Source: Leptolyngbyaceae cyanobacterium M33_DOE_097 (GTDB lineage Bacteria > Cyanobacteriota > Cyanobacteriia > Leptolyngbyales > Leptolyngbyaceae). Taken from it: a stretch of DNA of 47,452 bases. The notes under the pieces are model-generated. The model was not told where the DNA came from and searched no databases. It saw nothing but the letters and a program-made list of their open reading frames with translations. Position numbers and translations under genes: made by a program. Of this stretch, positions 28,730 to 36,698 are shown piece by piece; positions within the stretch are counted from its first letter, which is position 1, and each line of letters opens with the position of its first letter. Where the stretch lies: NCBI GenBank assembly GCA_015296075.1, contig DVDV01000430.1:1-47452 (forward strand), read 5' to 3'.

Positions 28730-29317
28730 ATGGAGTTTCATTCTGTGGATGACGATGAAAACCGTCGCTCTACTTTGACCGATTCAGAGCTAGTGGCGGC
28801 AATGAGGACGGGAGATGCAGCAGCGTTGGCCACTCTCTACGATCGCTATTCGAGTCTGGTCTATCGGCTAGCTCTCCGAATCTTAAGCGACGCTGAAGAA
28901 GCAGCCGATCTCACTCAAGACGTGTTTCTCGCACTCTGGCGGGGCAACCGTTATGAGGCTAACCGCGGTTCTCTCAGCAGTTTCTTAACCACCCTGACGC
29001 GATCGCGGGCCATCGACCGACTGCGATCGCGGAGTAGCAAACTCAGGTTCCTTCAACGCTGGAGCCAACTTATGACCACACAATCCTCCTCAAATCCGTT
29101 TGAGGTCGCCTCTTTAGAACAACGATCGGAATTTGTGCGTGAGGCTTTGACCCAGTTGCCCGACAAACAGCGGCAGGTTTTAGAACTGGCTTACTACGAT
29201 GGATTGAGCCAGTCAGAAATTGCGACTCAACTGGAAGCCCCTTTAGGAACTGTAAAATCGTGGTCACGGCAGGGCTTACTCAATCTCCGCAAACAACTAC
29301 AGTCATTACTTGATTAG
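28730..29317 (+). CDS. ECF-type RNA polymerase sigma factor
   Basis: 195 aa. Region 2 (about 30-95) shows LYDRYSSLVYRLALRIL and the core-binding EAADLTQDVFLALWR. Region 4 (about 140-192) shows LPDKQRQVLELAYYDGLSQ and LGTVKSWSRQGLLNLR, the helix-turn-helix for -35 recognition. Regions 1 and 3 are absent, as expected for the extracytoplasmic function class. Five bases separate its stop codon from the anti-sigma gene, so the pair is one operon. The target promoters are unknown. Confidence 0.95.
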   Translation: MEFHSVDDDENRRSTLTDSELVAAMRTGDAAALATLYDRYSSLVYRLALRILSDAEEAADLTQDVFLALWRGNRYEANRGSLSSFLTTLTRSRAIDRLRSRSSKLRFLQRWSQLMTTQSSSNPFEVASLEQRSEFVREALTQLPDKQRQVLELAYYDGLSQSEIATQLEAPLGTVKSWSRQGLLNLRKQLQSLLD

Positions 29318-29322
29318 TTTCT

Positions 29323-30048
29323 ATGACTGATACTCCTGAATCCATGCACGAACTCCTGGCCGGGTATGCCCTTGGTGATCTGTCCCCTGAAGAGGCAGAA
29401 GCCCTCCGAGCAGCCCTAGCCGAACAACCTGAGCTGGCTACTGAGCTGCAAAAACTTCAGGAAGTGCTGGCTGCCATGCCCTATGCCCTGCCGGAAGTAC
29501 CCGTTCCCACAGAGCTACGTTCGCAGGTGCTTAAGGCCGCACAGGTGCCTACCATTCGCCCCAGGTCTGGCCGACGCATCCTACCGATCGCCTTGAGTAG
29601 TGTCGCCGCGATCGCGGCTCTGGCTTTTGGGTTAGATAATTGGCGCTTGCGTGAGCAACTCGCCACAACTCAAGCACAGGTTGCCTCTCAAAAAGATCTA
29701 ATTGCGATGCTGCAACAGCCAACGACCGAGTTAGTCACCCTCAAAAGCACAGATGAGATGGCTGCTGACGCAACGGGTAACGTTGTTGTCACCCCTGGAG
29801 ATCAAGGCGTGATCGTCGCCCTGCAAAATCTGCCGCCTCTGCAAACGGGGCAGTACTACTACCTCTGGGTTGAAGAGAATGGCAAAAAAGTGGCCTGTGG
29901 CAAGTTCACCAGTACGGGCACAGGAAATGTCCTGGTTAAATTAGTCTTACCCACAGTCGCCACCTCAAAAAATCTGGCTATTACCGTCGAAAACTCGCCC
30001 CAAATGTCGGCCCCCCAAGGCCCCATGATTATGACGAGTACGCTTTAA
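29323..30048 (+). CDS. RskA-type anti-sigma factor
   Basis: 241 aa. The N-terminal helical domain (about 1-75, MHELLAGYALGDLSPEEAEALR) is the sigma-binding part and lacks the His-Cys-Cys zinc motif of ZAS proteins. A membrane helix (about 86-103) and a coiled segment (REQLATTQAQVASQ) lead to an extracytoplasmic RskA C-terminal domain (about 145-240) with GVIVALQNLPPLQTGQYYYL and VACGKF. It should hold the upstream ECF sigma factor at the membrane until a signal, perhaps proteolysis or redox, frees it. The gene order sigma then anti-sigma is standard. Confidence 0.93.
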   Translation: MTDTPESMHELLAGYALGDLSPEEAEALRAALAEQPELATELQKLQEVLAAMPYALPEVPVPTELRSQVLKAAQVPTIRPRSGRRILPIALSSVAAIAALAFGLDNWRLREQLATTQAQVASQKDLIAMLQQPTTELVTLKSTDEMAADATGNVVVTPGDQGVIVALQNLPPLQTGQYYYLWVEENGKKVACGKFTSTGTGNVLVKLVLPTVATSKNLAITVENSPQMSAPQGPMIMTSTL

Positions 30049-30221
30049 GAAATTCTGGGATAAAAAGATTGGGGCAATTGGCCTAAAAGCTTGCAGGGTG
30101 AGTTTTTCTGGTTGATTATGCGGGCGATCGCGAAATTATTTGCCTGTAAAAATCACGAATTGGCTTGCTTCAAGTGATTAAATTCTGTAAAAGTGAAGCG
30201 AGGTTAGGAAAAGATTTTGAT

Positions 30222-30803
30222 ATGAAGCGAATTTGCGTTTTCAGTGGCTCGAACTTAGGGGCAAAGACCAGTTACGTGACCGCGACCCACGAGTTGGGCG
30301 AACTGTTAGCCCGCGAGGGTATCGGTTTGGTCTATGGTGGCGGCAACATCGGTCTCATGGGCATTTTGGCAGATGCCGCATTAGAAGCAGGCGGCGAAGT
30401 GATTGGGGTAATTCCTGAAACGCTGATTAACCGAGAGTTGGCCCACCGAGGCTTGACTGAGTTACACATCGTTCAGTCGTTACACGAGCGCCGCGCCAAA
30501 ATGATGGAGTTGGCCGACGGGTTCATCGCTGTGCCAGGTGGCTACAACACGATTGAAGAATTTTGTGAGGTCTTGACGTGGGCGCAGTATGGGTTTCACC
30601 AAAAACCCTGTGGCTTGCTGAATATTGACGGTTACTTCTATCACCTGTTAGCGATGTTCAATCACGCAGTTGGGGAGCGGTTTATGCGGCCACACATGCG
30701 ATCGCTCGTGCTTGAAGACTGGAACCCCCACGGCCTGCTAGAAAAACTCCTTGCTTATGAGCCAGTCACCATTCCAACACTAGCAAGTTTGGCAAATATT
30801 TAA
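30222..30803 (+). CDS. LOG family protein (cytokinin-riboside phosphoribohydrolase type)
   Basis: 193 aa with a Rossmann-like fold. LOG enzymes release the base from cytokinin or other nucleoside 5'-monophosphates. Signatures present are CVFSGSN at the N-terminus, LVYGGGNIGLMGILADAAL, the LHERRAKM arginine cluster and PGGYNTIEEFCEVLTWAQYG. The usual PGGxGTxxE motif reads PGGYNTIEE, with asparagine in place of the second glycine. The ATG at 30222 is chosen because AGGAAAAG precedes it; a TTG 19 codons earlier keeps the frame open but is less likely. A single gene, with no functional partner adjacent. Confidence 0.9.
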   Translation: MKRICVFSGSNLGAKTSYVTATHELGELLAREGIGLVYGGGNIGLMGILADAALEAGGEVIGVIPETLINRELAHRGLTELHIVQSLHERRAKMMELADGFIAVPGGYNTIEEFCEVLTWAQYGFHQKPCGLLNIDGYFYHLLAMFNHAVGERFMRPHMRSLVLEDWNPHGLLEKLLAYEPVTIPTLASLANI

Positions 30804-31079
30804 GACATCTGCAATCGTGCCATATTTCTTTGACTACGCAGACCACAATTGAATTACAGCTATTCTTGAAGCTGGAAGGGCGTAATACCCCTTACTTGGA
30901 GGCAGTCCCTCCAGACCCTTTCCGACCCCATTCTTCGGGCGATTTCCAAACCTTATAAGAATTGGGTTTCCTTCCGCCTTAAGTTTCATCTTTGACTGAG
31001 GAAAAGGGGATAGGGTATACAGTCAGTTCTGAATGTGCGCCATTCCTGAGGGATCAGTGAATGCGTCAAAGCGAGGAAT
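30804..31079. other. Spacer between LOG gene and debranching enzyme gene
   Basis: About 275 bases. A small TGGAGG/CCTCCA hairpin (30897-30913) sits in a GC-rich patch similar in style to other repeats here. Presumably it also holds the promoter of the debranching enzyme gene. Confidence 0.4.
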
Positions 31080-33104
31080 ATGGGCGATAGCAGAAAAGAA
31101 TCAACGATGCCGATTGGGATACATTTTGGACGTGAGATTTGCGGCAATTTAGAATCAGCTGCTCAGCGTGAATGGCTAGTTACAAACGGCATTGGCGGCT
31201 ATGCTTCTGGCACGATCGCTGGCTTGTTAACGCGTCGCTACCACGGTTTGCTGGTTGCTGCCCTGAAGCCGCCGCTAGGTCGCACGCTGATGTTGACTAA
31301 ACTCGACGAGTTGGCGCTCTACGACGGGCGCGTTTACCCGCTCCATACCAATCGTTGGGCAAATGGAACAGTTGGCCCGCATGGGTATGAACACATCGAA
31401 CGCTTTTCGTTAGAAGGAACTATCCCTGTCTGGCGGTTTGCCTGTGCCGATGCCCTACTCGAAAAACGCATCTGGATGGCACCGGGGGAAAATACCACCT
31501 ACATCCATTACCAGTTGGTGCGGGGCAGTCAACCGTTAAACTTGACCGCGAAAGCCCTGGTGAATTATCGCGACTATCACCACCAAACTCAGGCTCAAAA
31601 CTGGCGTATGACGGTGGTGCCCCTTACTGAAGGCGTTTGTGTCTCAGCTTTTCCAGAAGCGGTGCAGTTTCAGATTCTCAGCGATCGCGCCGAGGTCACG
31701 CTCAACCACGAATGGTATTACGGCTTTGAGCTGGCGATCGAGCAACAACGCGGATTCGATGACCTTGAAGATCACCTCCACGTCGCCACGTTTCAAATCA
31801 CACTGATGCCTGAAGAGACGGTGACGATTGTGGCCAGCACCGATACCCGCCCAAAGTTGGACGGAGTGACAACCCTCAAGGCTCGCCGCGCCTATGAACA
31901 AAAACTGTTGGGGCTATGGCGCAGTAGCCGCCCAGCCGAATCAAAAGAATCGTCATCCTTCACTAATCGGCTCGTCTTAGCGGCGGATCAATTTATCGTT
32001 AATCGCGCCACCCCCGATGATCCTCAAGGTAAAACCATCATTGCTGGCTATCCCTGGTTTAGCGATTGGGGCCGTGACACGATGATCAGCCTGCCGGGGT
32101 TAACCCTATGTACAGGTCGCCCCGAAATTGCGCGATCGATCCTCCGCACTTATGCCCGCCATGTGAGTGAGGGCATGTTACCCAATCGTTTCCCCGACCA
32201 AGGCGAAACGCCTGAATACAATACCGTTGATGCTACCCTCTGGTTTTTTGAAGCGATTCGCGCTTATCACGCGAGCAATGCTGATGAAGACTTGATTGCT
32301 GAGTTGTTTCCCGTGATGGCTGACATCATCGACTGGCACTGTCGCGGCACCCGCTACAATATCCATCTCGACCCTGCTGATGGGCTTCTATACGCCGGAG
32401 AAGAGGGTGTGCAACTCACCTGGATGGATGCCAAAGTAGGCGATTGGGTCGTGACCCCCCGAATTGGCAAACCCATCGAGGTTAACGCCCTCTGGTACAA
32501 CGCCCTGCGAACGATCGCCCGGATTGCCAGAGAAGTGCGCCAACCCCACCAGGAATATGACGCGATTGCCGACCGGGCGCAGGCACGATTTGGCCGCTTT
32601 TGGAACGCTGAACTTGGCTATTGTTACGATGTGCTTGATGGCCCCAATGGGGATGACGCATCCTTACGTCCGAACCAAATTTTGGCTGTGTCTCTCCCTG
32701 ATAGCCCCCTATCGTCAGCCCAACAGCGGAGTGTGGTCGAAATTTGTGGTCGTGCCCTGCTGACCTCCTACGGCTTGCGATCGCTCGCTTCCAACCAGCC
32801 TGACTACCGCGGCATTTACACCGGAAATCCTTTACAGCGCGATGGTGCTTATCATCAGGGCACCGTTTGGGGGTGGTTGTTAGGCCACTATGCGATCGCG
32901 CATCTTCGGGTGCATGGCAACCCCGCTAAAGCCCGTGAACTGTTGGAGCCAATGGTGCATCACCTCTATAGTCATGGTGTTGGCACGATGAGCGAAATTT
33001 TTGATGGGGATGCACCGATGCAACCGCGCGGCTGCATTGCCCAAGCCTGGACGGTTGCTGAAATTCTACGAGCCTGGTTACTGACTGAAACAACGCATCA
33101 ATAA
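31080..33104 (+). CDS. Amylo-alpha-1,6-glucosidase (GDE_C/GH133 type)
   Basis: 674 aa. The N-terminal glycogen-debranching beta-sandwich domain (about 10-280, with CGNLESAAQREWLVTNGIGG and LLTRRYHGLLVAALKPP) is followed by an (alpha/alpha)6 catalytic domain (about 300-670) with WFSDWGRDTMISLPGL, LPNRFPDQGETPEYNTVDA and DAKVGDWVVTPRIGKPIEV. The acidic residues in these blocks are the expected catalytic ones. It should trim alpha-1,6 branches during glycogen breakdown, alongside the GlgX route. A downstream start at 31107 (MPIGIHFG) is also possible. A strong hairpin terminator follows directly. Confidence 0.95.
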   Translation: MGDSRKESTMPIGIHFGREICGNLESAAQREWLVTNGIGGYASGTIAGLLTRRYHGLLVAALKPPLGRTLMLTKLDELALYDGRVYPLHTNRWANGTVGPHGYEHIERFSLEGTIPVWRFACADALLEKRIWMAPGENTTYIHYQLVRGSQPLNLTAKALVNYRDYHHQTQAQNWRMTVVPLTEGVCVSAFPEAVQFQILSDRAEVTLNHEWYYGFELAIEQQRGFDDLEDHLHVATFQITLMPEETVTIVASTDTRPKLDGVTTLKARRAYEQKLLGLWRSSRPAESKESSSFTNRLVLAADQFIVNRATPDDPQGKTIIAGYPWFSDWGRDTMISLPGLTLCTGRPEIARSILRTYARHVSEGMLPNRFPDQGETPEYNTVDATLWFFEAIRAYHASNADEDLIAELFPVMADIIDWHCRGTRYNIHLDPADGLLYAGEEGVQLTWMDAKVGDWVVTPRIGKPIEVNALWYNALRTIARIAREVRQPHQEYDAIADRAQARFGRFWNAELGYCYDVLDGPNGDDASLRPNQILAVSLPDSPLSSAQQRSVVEICGRALLTSYGLRSLASNQPDYRGIYTGNPLQRDGAYHQGTVWGWLLGHYAIAHLRVHGNPAKARELLEPMVHHLYSHGVGTMSEIFDGDAPMQPRGCIAQAWTVAEILRAWLLTETTHQ

Positions 33105-33105
33105 G

Positions 33106-33133
33106 AAAAAAAGCCTGATTTTGTCAGGCTTTT
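33106..33133. terminator. Bidirectional terminator between debranching enzyme and psb30
   Basis: AAGCCTGA (33111-33118) pairs with TCAGGCTT (33124-33131) around a five-base loop. A runs on the left and T on the right give U-tracts on both strands. It serves the two convergent genes. Confidence 0.93.
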
Positions 33134-33193
33134 CGCTACTCTCTCATATTCATACCAAAAAGATTAAATTACTCTCCCAAACTGGGAAGCAGC

Positions 33194-33325
33194 CTACAGG
33201 TCGCCACCTCGTGCTGCCAGCAAGAAAATCACGATGGGGCCTGCAATCATAATCGCAGCAACCATGGTGAGCTGAATAATTGCTTCAAAGTTAATTCCAC
33301 CGAGAAAATCAGTAACGAATCCCAT
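33194..33325 (-). CDS. psb30: Photosystem II protein Psb30 (Ycf12)
   Basis: A 43-aa single-helix membrane protein. Reading the minus strand from the ATG at 33325 gives a short polar start, then NFEAIIQLTMVAAIMIAGP, then IVIFLLAARGGDL and stop. The core and the AARGGDL end are diagnostic of Psb30/Ycf12, a low-mass subunit near cytochrome b559 that stabilises photosystem II, notably under strong light. GGAGGGG lies just upstream of the ATG. It is too short for usual gene-length cut-offs and easily missed. Confidence 0.95.
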   Translation of the reverse strand: MGFVTDFLGGINFEAIIQLTMVAAIMIAGPIVIFLLAARGGDL

Positions 33326-33514
33326 TTCCCCTCCAAATGCGTGGCTCGAACCTAACGCTTTTTTGTCGTAGCATGACTGTAACGATTGCTAATTGTATCG
33401 GTCTATGTCCCCCTCTCCCTCAGAAAGTTTATAAAAGTTAAAAGTCGCGCAATTCCTTTCACCATGCGACTTCTACCAGTGCTGATGATCTTCTATCAAA
33501 GGTTTTGTAACTAA
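33326..33514. promoter_or_regulatory. Divergent promoter region of psb30 and the YkgJ-like gene
   Basis: About 190 bases between two outward-facing genes must carry both promoters. I see no box that I can assign with confidence. Confidence 0.4.
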
Positions 33515-33865
33515 ATGGCAACCTGGCAATGTGTCAAAAACTGTGGTGCGTGTTGTCACCTCGACCCCCGCGATCGCCCCGATTTAGAAGACTATCTTGA
33601 GGGCGAAGAGTTAGCGCTGTATCTCAGCCTGGTTGGTGAAGATGGCTGGTGCATTCACTTTGACCACAGCAGCCGAGAATGCAGCGTTTACGCGAACCGT
33701 CCTCGCTTTTGTCGCGTTACGGCTGAGTCCTTTACTGAGATGTATGAGATTGAGCCTGAAGAGTTAAACGACTTTGCAATTGATTGTTGCCGCCAGCAGA
33801 TCGAAGGGGTCTATGGCGATCGCAGCTTAGAGATGTTGCGATTTGATCGAGCCGTTGGAATTTAG
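33515..33865 (+). CDS. YkgJ family cysteine-cluster protein
   Basis: 116 aa. Cysteines at 6, 10, 13 and 14 (CVKNCGACC), then in GWCIHF, ECSVYANRPRFC and DCC, form the CxxCxxCC-type cluster of the YkgJ/UPF0153 family, thought to bind zinc or an iron-sulfur cluster. It is soluble. The biochemical role is unknown, although related proteins are linked to metal-dependent modification. It lies 60 bases upstream of two metal/proton antiporter-like genes on the same strand, which may be coincidence. Confidence 0.88.
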   Translation: MATWQCVKNCGACCHLDPRDRPDLEDYLEGEELALYLSLVGEDGWCIHFDHSSRECSVYANRPRFCRVTAESFTEMYEIEPEELNDFAIDCCRQQIEGVYGDRSLEMLRFDRAVGI

Positions 33866-33927
33866 TTGCCATTTTCCCCAGAGTTTCCGATACTGAAGAA
33901 TAATGAAAGGAAAATGAAATAAGCTGC

Positions 33928-34374
33928 ATGAATGTAGACGTTTCTGTCGAATCTTTATCCCCCCACGTTGAAGCTGACTTAAGCCCCGTAGAGGCCGTGA
34001 TTGATTCCAACCAGGAGGCTGCGTCCTCAGTTCTAGTACAAGAGGCGATCGTCGAGTCAAATAGCGATACAACAGCCGCTTCGCATCAACGCTGGCAATT
34101 TTGGCAAGTTTTCAGCTCAACCTTCCTCACCATCTTTTTGGCAGAGTTAGGCGATAAAACCCAGGTTTCAACCCTGCTATTGAGTGCTGAGTTTCATAAT
34201 CCTTGGGTTATTTTCGCAGGGTCGGCTTTAGCCCTAATTGCAACCAGTTTACTTGGCGTTTTGGTTGGGCGTTGGCTAGCCAGCCACATTTCTCCTGCGC
34301 TGCTCGACAAAGCGGCGGGTGTGATTATGGCGCTGATCTCGGTTTGGCTTCTTCTAGAGGTGATTCAAGGCTAG
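33928..34374 (+). CDS. Half-size GDT1/TMEM165 (UPF0016) transporter subunit 1
   Basis: 148 aa. An acidic, probably cytosolic ~55-residue N-terminal extension precedes three membrane helices. The hallmark E-x-G-D-K-T occurs once, in IFLAELGDKTQVSTLLL (about residues 68-84). Full-length GDT1 proteins carry two such motifs in six helices and move Mn2+ or Ca2+ against protons. Here each half is a separate protein, so this one probably pairs with the product of the next gene. Half-size pairs of this kind have been described in cyanobacteria as hemi manganese exchangers (from memory). The next gene starts 74 bases downstream. Confidence 0.9.
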   Translation: MNVDVSVESLSPHVEADLSPVEAVIDSNQEAASSVLVQEAIVESNSDTTAASHQRWQFWQVFSSTFLTIFLAELGDKTQVSTLLLSAEFHNPWVIFAGSALALIATSLLGVLVGRWLASHISPALLDKAAGVIMALISVWLLLEVIQG

Positions 34375-34448
34375 TCAGAGCCGGTAAGTTACACGCACCT
34401 ACCTGCGTGGATTGATCAAGATTGCAAGCAGATTCAGCAAGAGGGGAT

Positions 34449-34751
34449 ATGGACTGGCACTTGTTAGGTTTGACATTCATCACTGTTTTTATTTCTGAGT
34501 TAGGCGACAAAAGCCAAATTGCCGCGATCGCTTTGAGTGGTAATACCAAATCTCACACAGGCGTTTTCTTTGGTACGGCGGCGGCTTTGCTTTTAGCCAG
34601 CTTTTTGGGGGTTTTACTCGGTGAGGGCACTGCGCATCTGTTACCCGCACGTGTAATCAAAATTGTGGCGGCGATTGGTTTTGCCGTTTTAGCAGCCCGT
34701 CTGCTGTTCTTTAACGAAGCGTCGATCACCAACGTCGAAGAAGAAGCTTAA
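34449..34751 (+). CDS. Half-size GDT1/TMEM165 (UPF0016) transporter subunit 2
   Basis: 100 aa from the ATG at 34449 (MDWHLLGLTF), which is preceded closely by AAGAGGGG; a TTG at 34422 also keeps the frame open but is less likely. Three membrane helices with one hallmark motif, FISELGDKSQIAAIAL (near residues 13-28). Together with the preceding protein it would make a six-helix, two-motif Mn2+/H+ antiporter of pseudo-twofold symmetry. Manganese homeostasis matters for photosystem II assembly in cyanobacteria. Substrate is inferred from family, not shown here. Confidence 0.9.
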   Translation: MDWHLLGLTFITVFISELGDKSQIAAIALSGNTKSHTGVFFGTAAALLLASFLGVLLGEGTAHLLPARVIKIVAAIGFAVLAARLLFFNEASITNVEEEA

Positions 34752-34865
34752 ATTCTGAAATATCTCCAGCTCAAAGACTGATACTCTCCCCAATTGACGT
34801 TTCCTGGCTCACCAGTCAGAGCCACCTCGTTTTAGAATGTAAACGCAACTCTAGCCTGGAAACGT

Positions 34866-35126
34866 ATGGCGGCTAACGTCGAGATTTATACCTGGAGCAC
34901 TTGCCCCTTCTGCATTCGGGCAAAAGCATTGTTGGATCGTAAAGGTGTTGAATACACCGAATATTGTATTGATGGTGATGAAGCAGCCCGAGCTGTCATG
35001 GCAAAACGGGCAAATGGTCGGCGCAGCTTGCCCCAGATTTTCATCAACGATCGCCATGTCGGTGGGTGTGACGACCTCCACGCACTCAATGCCGAAGGCA
35101 ATCTAGACAGCCTCTTGCAAGCGTGA
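34866..35126 (+). CDS. grxC: Glutaredoxin 3
   Basis: 86 aa, a dithiol glutaredoxin with active site CPFC (C13 and C16, in TWSTCPFCIRAK), the RRSLPQIFINDRHVGGCDDL segment with the cis-proline and glutathione-binding residues. It reduces disulfides and glutathione mixed disulfides at the expense of GSH. It lies 79 bases upstream of glutathione synthetase on the same strand, a pairing often seen in cyanobacteria, so the enzyme and the synthesis of its cofactor are probably co-expressed. Confidence 0.97.
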   Translation: MAANVEIYTWSTCPFCIRAKALLDRKGVEYTEYCIDGDEAARAVMAKRANGRRSLPQIFINDRHVGGCDDLHALNAEGNLDSLLQA

Positions 35127-35205
35127 GGCACTGGCCTTTGCTGAATTTGGCAGACGATTTGTTTTCGTCCTCTGTGTCACCCCTCACAACTCCCTTTTTT
35201 TCACC

Positions 35206-36177
35206 ATGAAATTTGCTTTCATTATTGACCCGATCGAGCGGTTAGATCCTGGGCACGACACGAGCGTGGCGCTAATGGAAGCGGCACAACAGTTAGGGCA
35301 CGAAATTTGGATCACGCAGGCCGAGCAGCTTGGCGTGATTCAAGGCAAAGCCGTTGCCCCTCTGCAAGCGGTTTCGTTGACTCCGGTGCAGTTGGTTGAT
35401 GGCAAGTGGGTCGCCACTCCCGACTGGTTTCAATTGGGCGATCGCCAACTCCGTCCCTTAGAAGAGATGGATGCGGTTTTTATGCGAACTGATCCGCCTG
35501 TGACGGTGCCCTATCTCTACGCAACATACATTCTGGATTACATTGATTCCGCTAAAACGTTGGTGGTCAACTCACCTCAAGGGATTCGGGCCGCTAACGA
35601 AAAAATGTATGCGTTGCAGTTCACGCAGGCTATCCCTGAGACGATTGTGACTCAGAATAAGCAAGTGATTCGTGAGTTTGTTGAGCAAAAAGGGGCAGCC
35701 GTGCTGAAGCCGCTTGGCGGTAAGGCGGGTGAAGGAATCTTGTTTTTAGAACCGGGCGATCGCAACTTCAACTCGATGGTGGAGATCAGCACCTACCAGG
35801 GCAAAGTTCCGGTGATGGTGCAGACGTACCTACCAGAGGCTAAAGCGGGCGATAAGCGGATTATTTTGCTGAACGGGCAACCGATTGGAGCCGTCAACCG
35901 GATCCCGACGGGGCAGGAGTTTCGCGGCAACATGGCGGTGGGTGGTAGGGTCGCCCAGGTTGATATCACAGCCCGTGAGTTAGAGATTTGCACTCAACTT
36001 GCGCCCACGCTTCAACGCGATGGCTTGATCTTCGTTGGCATTGATGTGATTGGTGGTTACCTGACTGAGGTGAATGTCACAAGCCCCACCGGGATCAGGG
36101 AAATTGACCGATTAAATAATGTCAGCCTCGGCAAGCAGGTCATTGAGTGGATCGTGGCGGCACGCAGTCAGGCGTAG
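35206..36177 (+). CDS. gshB: Glutathione synthetase
   Basis: 323 aa, an ATP-grasp enzyme that joins glycine to gamma-glutamylcysteine, the second step of glutathione synthesis. Landmarks are FIIDPIERLDPGHDTSVAL at the N-terminus, VFMRTDPPV, VVNSPQGIRAANEKMYAL, LKPLGGKAGEGI (ATP-binding loop), YLPEAKAGDKRIILLNG and the metal-binding VNVTSPTGIREIDRL. The length is that of the prokaryotic type. It follows grxC. A stem-loop at 36203-36261 may end transcription. Confidence 0.98.
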   Translation: MKFAFIIDPIERLDPGHDTSVALMEAAQQLGHEIWITQAEQLGVIQGKAVAPLQAVSLTPVQLVDGKWVATPDWFQLGDRQLRPLEEMDAVFMRTDPPVTVPYLYATYILDYIDSAKTLVVNSPQGIRAANEKMYALQFTQAIPETIVTQNKQVIREFVEQKGAAVLKPLGGKAGEGILFLEPGDRNFNSMVEISTYQGKVPVMVQTYLPEAKAGDKRIILLNGQPIGAVNRIPTGQEFRGNMAVGGRVAQVDITARELEICTQLAPTLQRDGLIFVGIDVIGGYLTEVNVTSPTGIREIDRLNNVSLGKQVIEWIVAARSQA

Positions 36178-36202
36178 CTGTCATCCTGTCCCGTTGTTTC
36201 CC

Positions 36203-36261
36203 CCCCAAGCGAGCAAGTAGCCTAAAGCCCCCTCAATGCTACTTGCTCACTTTCGTTGGGG
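36203..36261. repeat. Long stem-loop downstream of gshB
   Basis: A perfect 11-bp stem, GAGCAAGTAGC (36211-36221) with GCTACTTGCTC (36238-36248), is flanked by CCCCAA (36203-36208) and TTGGGG (36256-36261), which can extend the hairpin. No T-run follows, so it is not a standard terminator. Confidence 0.7.
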
Positions 36262-36458
36262 TGGGTAACACACAACCCATGTATTAAAACTAACCACTTT
36301 CACCCGGTTGATGGGTAAAGTGCCTGTAAAGACACCGTAATAAGTCTGTGAGTTTTTCCTTCGCTTCCGTGAATCTTGTTGGTATTAAATATTACACGAC
36401 ACGCTTTTGGACAGGGAGAGTTGACCTCAAACTGTTGCGCGATCGCCACCAAAACACC
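36262..36458. other. Spacer downstream of gshB
   Basis: About 200 bases between the stem-loop and the terminator of the DUF4278 gene, with one GCGATCGC site. A plus-strand open frame overlaps it but runs through a strong terminator and is not credible. Confidence 0.4.
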
Positions 36459-36488
36459 AAAAAAAGCTCCCCAGCGAGCAAGGGGAGC
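36459..36488 (-). terminator. Rho-independent terminator of the short DUF4278 gene
   Basis: On the minus strand GCTCCCC (36482-36488) pairs with GGGGAGC (36466-36472), loop of nine bases, followed by seven T residues. It lies about 36 bases after the stop codon. Confidence 0.93.
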
Positions 36489-36524
36489 GGTGATTGCTTA
36501 AATTCTGTTAGTCGGGGAGTCTAC

Positions 36525-36698
36525 CTAGCTAACGTATTCAACACCCCGGTAAGTTAACTTCAGGTTTGACCGTTGAGCGACCACTGTCGTTGGCAAATGA
36601 AGCACAGCTCCCCGATAATTACCAATCGCCTGCGTACCTGGTTGTGGCGTTTCAGTCGAGTTGGGTTGGTAAGGTTGACCAAGGAAGGTAAGAGTCAT
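36525..36698 (-). CDS. Short DUF4278 protein, 57 aa
   Basis: The protein has a degenerate motif at the N-terminus (LTFLGQPYQ, residues 3-11), a YRG in the middle and a clean LKLTYRGVEYV at the C-terminus, the DUF4278 pattern. The start at 36698 is chosen because GGAG lies eight bases upstream; a longer frame begins 17 codons earlier but has no such site. Function unknown. Its strong terminator and ribosome-binding site show that it is a real, independently expressed gene. Confidence 0.85.
   Translation of the reverse strand: MTLTFLGQPYQPNSTETPQPGTQAIGNYRGAVLHLPTTVVAQRSNLKLTYRGVEYVS

Noticed and set aside
36348-36557. Plus-strand 69-codon frame
   Set aside because: It runs through a strong terminator and antisense to the DUF4278 gene.
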